From NCBI RefSeq assembly GCF_025567195.1, contig NZ_JAOQJF010000002.1:1-64000 (forward strand): a stretch of DNA of 64,000 bases, read 5' to 3'. This document shows, piece after piece, positions 17,641 through 24,906 of the stretch (positions within the stretch are counted from its first letter, which is position 1; the number at the start of each line of letters is the position of its first letter). The position numbers and the translations under genes are program-made. Origin of the DNA: Alitiscatomonas aceti. GTDB lineage: Bacteria > Bacillota > Clostridia > Lachnospirales > Lachnospiraceae. The notes beneath the pieces are model-generated. The model worked only from the letters and a program-made list of their open reading frames with translations, was not told the DNA's origin and searched no databases.

Positions 17641-18102
17641 ATGATACAGATTCTTGTGAGCGCCTGTCTTACAGGCGAGAACTGCAAGTGGGATGGAGGA
17701 AATAACAGAAATGAAGCGCTTCTGGATTTTATGGAGCGAATGAAGGGAAAGGCAGAATTCCATCCGGTCTGCCCGGAGCAGCTGGGAGGGCTTTCCACCC
17801 CGAGACCGGCTTCTGAGGTGCGGGAGAACGACGGAGTCGTTGTCAATACAGAGGACAGGAATGTGACTGCTGAATTTCTCCTGGGAGCGGATCTGGCGTT
17901 AAGGGAAGCAAAAAAATATGGCTGCACCATCGCCATCTTAAAAGAAAAAAGTCCTTCCTGCGGATGCAGCGGCATCTATAACGGAAGCTTTTCCCATACC
18001 CTGATCCCGGGTATGGGAAAAACCGCGGCCCTTTTATCCGGATATGGGATCCGGGTGGTGGGCGAATCCCAGATCGGAGAGCTGGAAAAGGAGCTGCGAT
18101 AG
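17641..18102 (+). CDS. DUF523 domain protein
   Basis: A 153-residue protein of the DUF523 family, recognised by the N-terminal VSACLTGENCKWDGGNN (paired Cys), CPEQLGGLSTPRPASEV, and the late KEKSPSCGCSGIYNGSF with a CGC cluster. The five conserved cysteines suggest metal or Fe-S binding, and the family includes tRNA or nucleobase desulfidase-like proteins; function here is unproven. AACAGGGGAGAGCATT precedes the ATG. Its TAG stop abuts the stop of the convergent TRIC-family gene with no base between them. Confidence 0.9.
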   Translation: MIQILVSACLTGENCKWDGGNNRNEALLDFMERMKGKAEFHPVCPEQLGGLSTPRPASEVRENDGVVVNTEDRNVTAEFLLGADLALREAKKYGCTIAILKEKSPSCGCSGIYNGSFSHTLIPGMGKTAALLSGYGIRVVGESQIGELEKELR

Positions 18103-18747
18103 CTACTGGGCTCCCGGGAGGTTCCAGTCATACTTTCTGGCCAGAAGACGGATCATCACCACGATGGAGGAGCTTAAAAACATGGACAGGTTGTGATCTG
18201 CGGCCTGCATAAAGAGCAGATAGGAGACGGCTCCGGCAATGGAGGCGCAGGCGTAGATATGCTTCCTAAGGACCACAGGGGTCTGGCCGGAAAGGATGTC
18301 ACGGAGTATCCCTCCTCCAACGCCGGTGATGACACCCAGAAAGGCGCAGAGGAAGCCGTTGTTTCCAAAACCAGCGCTGATGGCCATGTTGACTCCGGTG
18401 GCAGTGAAAAGCCCAAGTCCCACTGCGTCCAGGAAATTCATGATATTGTCATAGGTCTCCCCCTGGAGATGCAGGAGCTGGCTCCATTTCATCCGGATGG
18501 TCAGAAACATACAGTTGACGGTCCAGAAGGCGATGATGGTGTTGGTGGGATCCAGGAACATTCCCGGAGGCGTCTGGCCGATGAGGATATCCCGGCACAT
18601 CCCTCCGCCCACGGCGGTGGTGACGCCCAGGACCACGATCCCCAGATAATCCAGACGGCGCTTTACGGCTACCATGGCGCCGGAGCTGGCAAAGGCAATG
18701 GTCCCGATGATCTCCAGGATCTTATAAACATTGATATCGGGCAGCAT
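18103..18747 (-). CDS. TRIC/UPF0126 (YicG) family membrane protein
   Basis: A 214-residue integral membrane protein with two repeated three-helix units and a seventh helix, the layout of bacterial TRIC (trimeric intracellular cation channel) homologues. Each unit holds the Gly-rich signature: GVTTAVGGGMCRDILIGQTPP in the first and GVITGVGGGILRDILSGQTPV in the second. Structures of relatives form trimers with potassium permeability, and some members have been linked to glycine uptake, so the substrate is uncertain. GAGAGATC precedes the ATG. It is convergent with the DUF523 gene with abutting stop codons and no terminator between. Confidence 0.92.
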   Translation of the reverse strand: MLPDINVYKILEIIGTIAFASSGAMVAVKRRLDYLGIVVLGVTTAVGGGMCRDILIGQTPPGMFLDPTNTIIAFWTVNCMFLTIRMKWSQLLHLQGETYDNIMNFLDAVGLGLFTATGVNMAISAGFGNNGFLCAFLGVITGVGGGILRDILSGQTPVVLRKHIYACASIAGAVSYLLFMQAADHNLSMFLSSSIVVMIRLLARKYDWNLPGAQ

Positions 18748-18822
18748 GATCTCTCCTTTTCATATACTGCGGACGGGTCGGCGGTCATGGGCGTTTTCCA
18801 GGGCTGACAGGGATCGGGGTGA

Positions 18823-18962
18823 TCCCGGCGGGCCGCTGGGGTGCTGCCAGTCCCGTCCAGCTGCTGGAACGCCACCGGTCCCGGCGGACATCCGGAGCAT
18901 GGCTGGTCCCGGAAGACATCGGGAACGCGGCCAGTCCCGGCAGGCTACTGGAATATGGCCGA
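18823..18962. repeat. Five degenerate 28-bp tandem repeats
   Basis: Five adjacent 28-bp units start at 18823, 18851, 18879, 18907 and 18935. Each begins TCCCG and ends in a purine-rich GCCAG/CTGG-like sequence; units 3 and 4 share most positions. The array covers the gap after the metalloprotease gene and reaches into its last codons (stop at 18945-18947). A partial sixth unit may start at 18963. No spacers separate the units, so this is not a CRISPR. Confidence 0.75.
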
Positions 18963-20036
18963 TCCGGCGTACTGGTTGAACAGCTGCTTCACATAGACCA
19001 CCTTCTGAAAATACTCCGCCGTCAAATCTCCACAATTTACTGCCTCCTGCAGTTCCGCTGTGGAATAGATCATGGCATCGGCAAAGGTATCGGCAAAGTC
19101 CTCAGTAAATGATGTTGCAGAATATCCGCTCTTGAAGCAGGGGGGGACACCTCCTTCCTGCATGGCAAGAGGTGCTCCGTCATAATAATAGTTGAGGTCA
19201 TATGCGTGGCCGCTGTTCATTGCAGCAAAATCCTGGCGGAGTTTTTTTCCGGAGGCTTTATTCAAGGTTGATTCCATCGCGTGACCTAATTCATGAGCAG
19301 CTGTTGATAGGTAACCGCTGGTCTGGACTACGTTGGAATCAAACGAATAGGTTCCATCAACCCACCAGCCAGAATCTGTATTCCTTTCAGAGTCGATATA
19401 GATTGATTGAAATTTCAGTGGTTTTCCCGTGGCTGCCTGGGAGGCATCAGCAATGATCCGGATACTTCCTGCCGGACAGAGATCCAGGATTTCCTTCACT
19501 GTGCTCGCAAATTTATATCTCTCATCAACAGAAAATGCCTTTCTATGGGAAATAGAGACTCCATACTGTGTCTGGATTTCCGCCTCCAGCATGGCCAGCT
19601 GTTCTGCGATTTCCGCGTCGATGGCAGCCCTTGATTCCTCTGTGTATTCTCTTATACGTCCCTGGGGATCGCAGTACAGGGTGTAGGTGGAGAAGGTTCC
19701 ATCAGAATTTTTATGATTATGTGTTACCAGTGCCACCTTCTGTTGCTTTGAGAACATCAGATAGATGACCTGGCCGTTATATTCATACAGGCCTGTGTTG
19801 TTTATAAAAATTGATCCTGACATTTGGGAGGCTCTTTCCTCTTGGTAGGGCTGGAGGAATCCGTCCTGGTATTGCGACTGGACTACGATCGGATAGCCTG
19901 TGGCACCATACTGAGGATCTTCCTTGAAAAGTTCCATACCTGTCTCTGCCCGGGCGGGCAGAGAAGAAGCGTTAAAAAGCGAAGCTGCAAGAAATAAAGC
20001 CATCAGGCTTTTTCTTAAAAAGGATCTCTTTTTCAT
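18945..20036 (-). CDS. Secreted HExxH zinc metalloprotease-like protein
   Basis: The 363 residues start at MKKRSFLRK (ATG at 20036 after AAGGAGAAAAGAA); upstream in-frame codons lack a ribosome site and are repeat-like. A signal peptide ends near PARAETG (about residue 32). The C-terminal part is a zincin: TAAHELGHAMEST (two His and catalytic Glu), an NSGHAYDLNYY stretch, and FTEDFADTFADAM supplying a probable third Glu ligand. This layout resembles the catalytic domain of anthrax lethal-factor-like (ATLF) peptidases, though similarity outside the motifs is not clear to me. Substrate unknown. A single-gene unit framed by degenerate tandem repeats on both sides. Confidence 0.8.
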   Translation of the reverse strand: MKKRSFLRKSLMALFLAASLFNASSLPARAETGMELFKEDPQYGATGYPIVVQSQYQDGFLQPYQEERASQMSGSIFINNTGLYEYNGQVIYLMFSKQQKVALVTHNHKNSDGTFSTYTLYCDPQGRIREYTEESRAAIDAEIAEQLAMLEAEIQTQYGVSISHRKAFSVDERYKFASTVKEILDLCPAGSIRIIADASQAATGKPLKFQSIYIDSERNTDSGWWVDGTYSFDSNVVQTSGYLSTAAHELGHAMESTLNKASGKKLRQDFAAMNSGHAYDLNYYYDGAPLAMQEGGVPPCFKSGYSATSFTEDFADTFADAMIYSTAELQEAVNCGDLTAEYFQKVVYVKQLFNQYAGSAIFQ

Positions 20037-20085
20037 TTCTTTTCTCCTTATATAAAATGCGGCTGGCCTGCGCTCCGGCGCGGCG

Positions 20086-20142
20086 GCAGAGACAATGCAG
20101 GTCCATAGAGACAGTGTCGGTCCGCAGAGACAGGGCCGGACC
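20086..20142. repeat. Three degenerate 19-bp tandem repeats
   Basis: Three adjacent 19-bp units at 20086, 20105 and 20124 share a RYAGAGACARTGYCGGTCC-like pattern. They lie about 50 bp upstream of the metalloprotease start, in its probable promoter region. Confidence 0.65.
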
Positions 20143-20188
20143 CTGCGGCCCAGCCGGTTTATCCTATACCATATTCCCAATGCTGATA

Positions 20189-20237
20189 AAGGGGCTGTAT
20201 CACCGCTCTGGTACAGAGCGCTTCCATACAGCCCCTT
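20189..20237 (-). terminator. Terminator hairpin after arcC
   Basis: AAGGGGCTGTAT (20189-20200) pairs perfectly with ATACAGCCCCTT (20226-20237), 34 bp after the arcC stop on the minus strand. The T-run is short (CCCCTTTATC). Confidence 0.65.
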
Positions 20238-20270
20238 CCATGGTTTTCCAGATATGTTCCGGCTCCGGGA

Positions 20271-21200
20271 CTATGCGATGGTGGTGCCGCCCCGTCCGGC
20301 CAGGGCGTCTTTTGCCATATCCATGGAGGTGATGATGGCGTGGCGGCCCTTTCCTGCGTTTATGAAGTCGATGGAGGCCTCGATCTTAGGCAGCATGGAG
20401 CCTGCGGAGAACTGGCCTTCTTTTGCGTAGCGGTCTGCGTCGGCGGCAGTGACCTTGTCCAGATGGACCTCGTGATCCGTGCCGTAATTGAGGGAAACAT
20501 TGTCAACGCCGGTCAGGAACATTAAAACGTCGGCGTCGGTTTCCTTTGCCAGGAGCCCTGCGGCCCGGTCTTTTTCGATGATGGCGCTGGCGCCCTTCAA
20601 GCTGGATCCCTGCTCCATAACAGGGATTCCGCCGCCGCCTGCGGCGATGACAAGCTGGTCTGCATCCAGAAGGGCCTTGATGGCGTCGATCTCCACGATG
20701 GCCACAGGTCTGGGAGCGGCCACGATCCGGCGGTAGCCGTTTTCTGTTTTAACGGTGAAATTGCCCTTTTCCTCTTCAGCCTTTGCCTCTTCAGCGGTCA
20801 TGGTACGGCCCACCACCTTAAGGGGGGTGTAGGAGGATTCGTCATAGGGATCCACGGTCACCTGGGTCAGGATCGTGGATACGGGCTTGTAGATCCCGCG
20901 CTTGATGAGCTCTGTACGCAGGGCGTTCTGGAGGTCATATCCGATATATCCCTGGCTCATGGCAGAGCAGACAGACATGGGAGCCGGTGTGTATTCCTTA
21001 TGCTCCCGGGCCAGTTCGTTCAGGGCTGTATGGATCATTCCCAGCTGGGGAGTATTTCCGTGGGTGATGGCCACCTGCCAGCCGTTCTGGATAAAATCTG
21101 CGATGGTTTTTGCGGCTTTGGCAACCGCTGCCTTCTGTTCCGGAAGATTGGTTCCCAGGGCGTCGTGGCCCAGGGCCAGTACAAGTCTCTTTTTTGCCAT
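20271..21200 (-). CDS. arcC: Carbamate kinase
   Basis: The 309-residue enzyme interconverts carbamoyl phosphate plus ADP with carbamate plus ATP, normally the ATP-yielding last step of arginine deiminase or of agmatine or purine-amide breakdown. Family marks are ALGHDALGTNLPEQ, ITHGNTPQLG, the AAGGGGIPV segment, EKDRAAGLLAKETDAD and the closing GSMLPKIEASIDF. No arcA, arcB or transporter gene is nearby, so its carbamoyl phosphate source lies elsewhere. AGGAACTGATCCAT precedes the ATG; transcribed alone. Confidence 0.96.
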   Translation of the reverse strand: MAKKRLVLALGHDALGTNLPEQKAAVAKAAKTIADFIQNGWQVAITHGNTPQLGMIHTALNELAREHKEYTPAPMSVCSAMSQGYIGYDLQNALRTELIKRGIYKPVSTILTQVTVDPYDESSYTPLKVVGRTMTAEEAKAEEEKGNFTVKTENGYRRIVAAPRPVAIVEIDAIKALLDADQLVIAAGGGGIPVMEQGSSLKGASAIIEKDRAAGLLAKETDADVLMFLTGVDNVSLNYGTDHEVHLDKVTAADADRYAKEGQFSAGSMLPKIEASIDFINAGKGRHAIITSMDMAKDALAGRGGTTIA

Positions 21201-21276
21201 ATGGATCAGTTCCTTTCACTGGATTGTTCTATTTCTCCTATCATATCACATTTTTTCGGCGGGTGGAAGGAAATTT

Positions 21277-21305
21277 TTGCAATTTTACCACAAGTATGCT
21301 ATGAT
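21277..21305 (+). promoter_or_regulatory. Promoter of the GT2 gene
   Basis: TTGCAA (21277-21282), a 17-bp spacer and TATGAT (21300-21305), with TG at 21297-21298 giving an extended -10. The gene starts 43 bp downstream. Confidence 0.65.
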
Positions 21306-21347
21306 GATGGAAGATATGGCAAAATCTGACCTTAGGAGGAAGAAAAA

Positions 21348-22367
21348 TTGAAGCTGTTATCAATCGCAATCCCATGCTATAACTCGGCAGCGTATATGGA
21401 AAACTGCATCCGGTCCCTTCTGCCTGGCGGTGACGAGGTGGAGATCCTCATTGTGGACGACGGATCCAAGAAGGATAATACGGGTGAGATCGCAGACCGG
21501 TATGAACGGGAATATCCGGGGATCTGCCGCGCCATCCATCAGGAAAACGGCGGTCATGGCGCAGCCGTAAACGCAGGCCTCCGGGAGGCCACAGGCATTT
21601 TCTTCAAGGTAGTGGACAGCGACGACTGGGTCAATAAGCAGGCGTATGTGCAGGTGTTAAATACGCTGCGCCGGTTCGTGTACGGAAAGGATACCCTGGA
21701 TATGCTGATCACCAACTTTGTGTATGAGAAGCAGGGAGCGAAGCATAAAAAAGTAATGAACTACAACACAGCCCTTCCAAAAAACGAGGTGTTCACCTGG
21801 GATGATGTGAAGGTGTTCATCGCGGGCCAGTACATCCTGATGCATTCGGTCATCTACCGGACCGAGCTTTTAAGAGACTGCGGCCTGGAGCTTCCCATGC
21901 ATACGTTCTATGTGGACAATATCTTCGTTTACGAGCCCCTTCCCCATGTACGGAAGATGTACTATCTGGATGTGAATTTTTACCGGTATTTCATCGGCCG
22001 TTCGGACCAGTCGGTCAACGAGCAGGTGATGATCGGCCGCATTGACCAGCAGATCCGGGTGACAAAACTGATGATGGGCTATTATGACGTGACGAAGCTT
22101 CAGAATAAGAAGCTGAGGCGGTATATGACAAGGTATCTGGAGATCATGATGGTGGTCAGCTCCATCCTGGCGATCCGGTCCGGGACCGATGAAAATATGG
22201 CGAAAAAGAAGGAGCTCTGGGAGTATGTGAAGAAAACCAATCCCAGGCTGTACATACGGCTCCGGTTCGGCTTCCTGGGCCAGGGAATGAACCTTCCCGG
22301 CAAGGGAGGAAGACAGATCTCCATTGCCGGATATAAGATCGCACAGAAGTTTTTTGGATTTAACTGA
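21348..22367 (+). CDS. Family 2 glycosyltransferase
   Basis: A 339-residue GT-A fold enzyme. The start is TTG, supported by TTAGGAGGAAG at normal distance; the N-terminus MKLLSIAIPCYNSAAYMENC is the expected beginning of a GT2 domain. The nucleotide-sugar site shows ILIVDDGS, ENGGHGAAVNAGL and the DxD motif VVDSDDWV. The last 130 residues are basic and lack clear membrane helices. It probably adds a sugar to a cell-surface glycan or glycolipid; donor and acceptor cannot be told. Monocistronic, with a hairpin terminator running into the end of the convergent aroA. Confidence 0.92.
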   Translation: MKLLSIAIPCYNSAAYMENCIRSLLPGGDEVEILIVDDGSKKDNTGEIADRYEREYPGICRAIHQENGGHGAAVNAGLREATGIFFKVVDSDDWVNKQAYVQVLNTLRRFVYGKDTLDMLITNFVYEKQGAKHKKVMNYNTALPKNEVFTWDDVKVFIAGQYILMHSVIYRTELLRDCGLELPMHTFYVDNIFVYEPLPHVRKMYYLDVNFYRYFIGRSDQSVNEQVMIGRIDQQIRVTKLMMGYYDVTKLQNKKLRRYMTRYLEIMMVVSSILAIRSGTDENMAKKKELWEYVKKTNPRLYIRLRFGFLGQGMNLPGKGGRQISIAGYKIAQKFFGFN

Positions 22368-22397
22368 TCCCCGTCCCGCCGGACGGGAAGGAAAAAG

Positions 22398-22438
22398 AAA
22401 GGGCTGGGCGCAGTATTTAACTGCGGACCAGCCTTTTT
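22398..22438 (+). terminator. Terminator of the GT2 gene, overlapping the aroA 3' end
   Basis: A GGCTGG/CCAGCC stem with an inner GCGCAG/CTGCGG helix (one mismatch) is followed by TTTTT. The aroA stop codon on the other strand lies inside the loop. Confidence 0.75.
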
Positions 22439-23697
22439 AGATCTGTATAAAAATCAGGATAGGAAATGGAAACACAGTCGGCGTCCTGAAGCTCGGTGCT
22501 GCCCTCGGCGGCAAGGGCGGCGACAGCAAAGGTCATGGCGAGCCTGTGGTCTTTATGGGCGGAGATGGACGCGCCGTGGAGAGGACGGCCGCCGTCGATG
22601 ATCATGCCGTCGTCGGTCTCGGTGACGTCGGCTCCCATGGCCCTCAGATTTTCCGCCACAAGGGCGATCCGGTTGGATTCCTTGACCTTTAATTCAGCAG
22701 CGTCCTTAATGATGGTGCGGCCCTGGGCAAAGCAGGCCATAAGGGCAACCGTGGGAAGCTCATCGATCATGGCGGGAATGACGGAGCCCTGGATCACCGT
22801 ACCATGGAGGCTGCTGGAGCGTACCAGCAGGTCAGCAGTGGGCTCAGAGCCGCTGTGGTCTTCGTTTATAAGGGTCAGGTCAGCTCCCATGGCCTTGCAG
22901 ACCGTAAGAAGGCCGGCGCGGGTGGGATTAATCCCTACGTTTTTTATGAGCACCTCAGAATTGGGGAGGATCATTCCGGCGGCGGCAAAGTACACGGCGG
23001 AGGAGATATCTCCGGGAACGGTGATCCGGTTCCCGTAAAGCTCCGGCGTCTGGCGGACCGTGGCGGTGGAGCCCTCGGTGCGGATATCCGCGCCAAAGAA
23101 TTTCAGCATCAGCTCCGTATGGTTCCTGGAGATCTGGGGCTCTGTGACACGGGTCTCCCCTTCGGCATAAAGGCCAGCCAGGAGAATGGCCGACTTTACC
23201 TGGGCAGAGGCCACAGGAGAGTCGTAGCAGATCCCGGAAAGAGGTTTTCCGGTGATCTGGAGCGGCGCGCAGCCATTTCCATGGATGCTTTTTATATCTG
23301 CCCCCATCATGGAAAGAGGGGTGATGATCCGGCCCATGGGCCGCTTCTGGATGGAGGCGTCGCCGGTGAGAACAGCAGAAAAGTCCTGGGCCGCCAGGAT
23401 CCCGGAAATGAGCCGGGTGGTGGTGCCGCTGTTTCCGCAGTCCAGGGGGGCTGAGGGGGCCGAAAGACCGCGGAGGCCTTTGCCGTGGACTGTGACCACG
23501 CCATTTTTGTTTTCAATGTCCACGCCCATATGGCGGAAGCAGGAGATGGTGGAGAGGCAGTCGGCCCCCTCCAGAAAGCCGTGGATCTCCGTGGTTCCTC
23601 TGGCGATGGAGCCCAGCATGACGCTGCGGTGGGAAATGGATTTATCACCGGGGACTGTAACGGAGCCCCGGATGCTTTTTGCGGGAGAGAGTTTCAT
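22417..23697 (-). CDS. aroA: 3-phosphoshikimate 1-carboxyvinyltransferase (EPSP synthase)
   Basis: The enzyme (426 residues) transfers enolpyruvyl from PEP to shikimate-3-phosphate, the sixth shikimate-pathway step. Key segments are VPGDKSISHRSVMLGSIARG (start), DCGNSGTTTRLISG with the PEP-binding Gly region, KRPMGRIITPL, and DHRLAMTFAVAAL near the C terminus. The ATG at 23697 is preferred because GAGG lies 6 bp before it; an ATG at 23709 has no ribosome site. It lies 14 bp after tyrA and is co-transcribed with it, so aromatic synthesis is grouped. Confidence 0.95.
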   Translation of the reverse strand: MKLSPAKSIRGSVTVPGDKSISHRSVMLGSIARGTTEIHGFLEGADCLSTISCFRHMGVDIENKNGVVTVHGKGLRGLSAPSAPLDCGNSGTTTRLISGILAAQDFSAVLTGDASIQKRPMGRIITPLSMMGADIKSIHGNGCAPLQITGKPLSGICYDSPVASAQVKSAILLAGLYAEGETRVTEPQISRNHTELMLKFFGADIRTEGSTATVRQTPELYGNRITVPGDISSAVYFAAAGMILPNSEVLIKNVGINPTRAGLLTVCKAMGADLTLINEDHSGSEPTADLLVRSSSLHGTVIQGSVIPAMIDELPTVALMACFAQGRTIIKDAAELKVKESNRIALVAENLRAMGADVTETDDGMIIDGGRPLHGASISAHKDHRLAMTFAVAALAAEGSTELQDADCVSISYPDFYTDLKRLVRS

Positions 23698-23711
23698 GGA
23701 ATGCCTCATTT

Positions 23712-24806
23712 CTATTTAATAAGCGTATAGTTGTATTTTTTCAGCAGCTCATAGGCCCTGGTTTCGGAGTCCTGGTTATAAAAGGAGATCCGGAGAGCGC
23801 CCTCGCCCTCTTCCCGGCTATGGTTGATGCCGATGTTCTTGATGTTAATGCCCTTGGAGGCCAGGAGCACGGCCAGAGTGGAAATGGAGCCAGGTTCGTC
23901 CACGATATCCACGGTAAAGGAATAATCCGGGGCCACGGGGCCGCGGCTGTGGCTGGAGAAGGTGTTGCGGTATGCGCCCGACTCTTCAAACAGCCGGTGG
24001 ATGGAGCTTCCATCCCGGCGGTCCAGCTCCTCATATATGGTTTCAAGAGACTGGATGTACCGGCGCAGCAGTACCTTGATATTCTCCGTATTGGTCATGC
24101 AGATCTGCTCCCACATGACCGGGGAGGAGGAGGCGATCCTGGTAATGTCTTTAAAGCCTCCGGCGGCGATGGTCCGCATGAGCTCCTCCTCATTGTCATT
24201 ATCCCTTACAAGATTCACCAGACTGGAGGCCACCAGATGGGGCAGATGGCTGACGGCGGCCACAGAAAAATCGTGCTGCCGGTAATCGGTGACCATGGGA
24301 ATGGCTCCAATGGACAGGGCCACCCGCCGGATCCGTCCGATCTGCTCCGGGGTGCTCTTTTCTGTGGGCGTGATCATATAGTAGGCGTTTTCCAGGAGAT
24401 GGTCTGTGGAGTTCTCATAGCCGGTCTTTTCTGATCCGGCCATGGGATGGCCGCCCACAAAGACCTCCTCCATACCCAGCCGCTTTACGGTCTCATGGAT
24501 ATCCGTTTTGGTGCTCCCCACGTCTGTGACCAGGGCGCCGGGCTTTAAAAGCGGGCGGATCTGCTCCAGATAGGAAGCATTATATTCCACCGGGGTGCAG
24601 AGAAAGACCAGATCGCACCAGGAGATCTCCTCGCCGATGCCGTCCAGGATCACGTCCACGACGCCATCTCTTTTTGCCTGCTCCAGCTTATCCCGGCTCC
24701 TCATATATGCCATGATCCGCACGTCCCTGCGGCTTCTTTTTATTCCCCGGGCAATGGAACCGCCGATCAGTCCCAGCCCGATAAAACCGATGGTCAAATC
24801 TTTCAT
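23712..24806 (-). CDS. tyrA: Prephenate dehydrogenase with C-terminal ACT domain
   Basis: The 364-residue enzyme oxidatively decarboxylates prephenate to 4-hydroxyphenylpyruvate in tyrosine synthesis. The Rossmann signature GFIGLGLIGGSIARGIK is at the N-terminus, with FLCTPV and the catalytic GGHPMAGSEKTGYENS stretch following. The C-terminal ~75 residues form an ACT domain (VDIVDEPGSISTLAVLLASKGINIKNIGI), the usual tyrosine-feedback module. The ATG at 24806 has AGGAGG 8 bp upstream. First gene of a tyrA-aroA operon with a near-consensus promoter. Confidence 0.95.
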   Translation of the reverse strand: MKDLTIGFIGLGLIGGSIARGIKRSRRDVRIMAYMRSRDKLEQAKRDGVVDVILDGIGEEISWCDLVFLCTPVEYNASYLEQIRPLLKPGALVTDVGSTKTDIHETVKRLGMEEVFVGGHPMAGSEKTGYENSTDHLLENAYYMITPTEKSTPEQIGRIRRVALSIGAIPMVTDYRQHDFSVAAVSHLPHLVASSLVNLVRDNDNEEELMRTIAAGGFKDITRIASSSPVMWEQICMTNTENIKVLLRRYIQSLETIYEELDRRDGSSIHRLFEESGAYRNTFSSHSRGPVAPDYSFTVDIVDEPGSISTLAVLLASKGINIKNIGINHSREEGEGALRISFYNQDSETRAYELLKKYNYTLIK

Positions 24807-24828
24807 AATCAAGTCCTCCTGGAATTAA

Positions 24829-24857
24829 ATTTTAAATCACCCCCTGGTAAATGTCAA
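24829..24857 (-). promoter_or_regulatory. Promoter of the tyrA-aroA operon
   Basis: On the minus strand TTGACA (24852-24857), a 17-bp spacer and TAAAAT (24829-24834), 23 bp before the tyrA ATG. The short leader leaves no room for a T-box or attenuator. Confidence 0.8.
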
Positions 24858-24883
24858 CAAAAAACTCAGCGCACTAAAGCGAA

Positions 24884-24906
24884 AAAGCCATTGAAGGGCT
24901 GGCTTT
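24884..24906 (-). terminator. Terminator of the otnK-otnC fusion gene
   Basis: AAAGCCA (24884-24890) pairs with TGGCTTT (24900-24906); read on the minus strand a TTTTT run follows. It directly abuts the stop codon of the fusion gene. Confidence 0.7.

Noticed and set aside
18823..18962. 28-bp repeats as a possible CRISPR array
   Set aside because: The units are adjacent without spacers, degenerate, and no cas gene is nearby.
24829..24906. A T-box or attenuator for tyrA-aroA
   Set aside because: The leader between the promoter and the ATG is about 20 nt, too short for such a structure.
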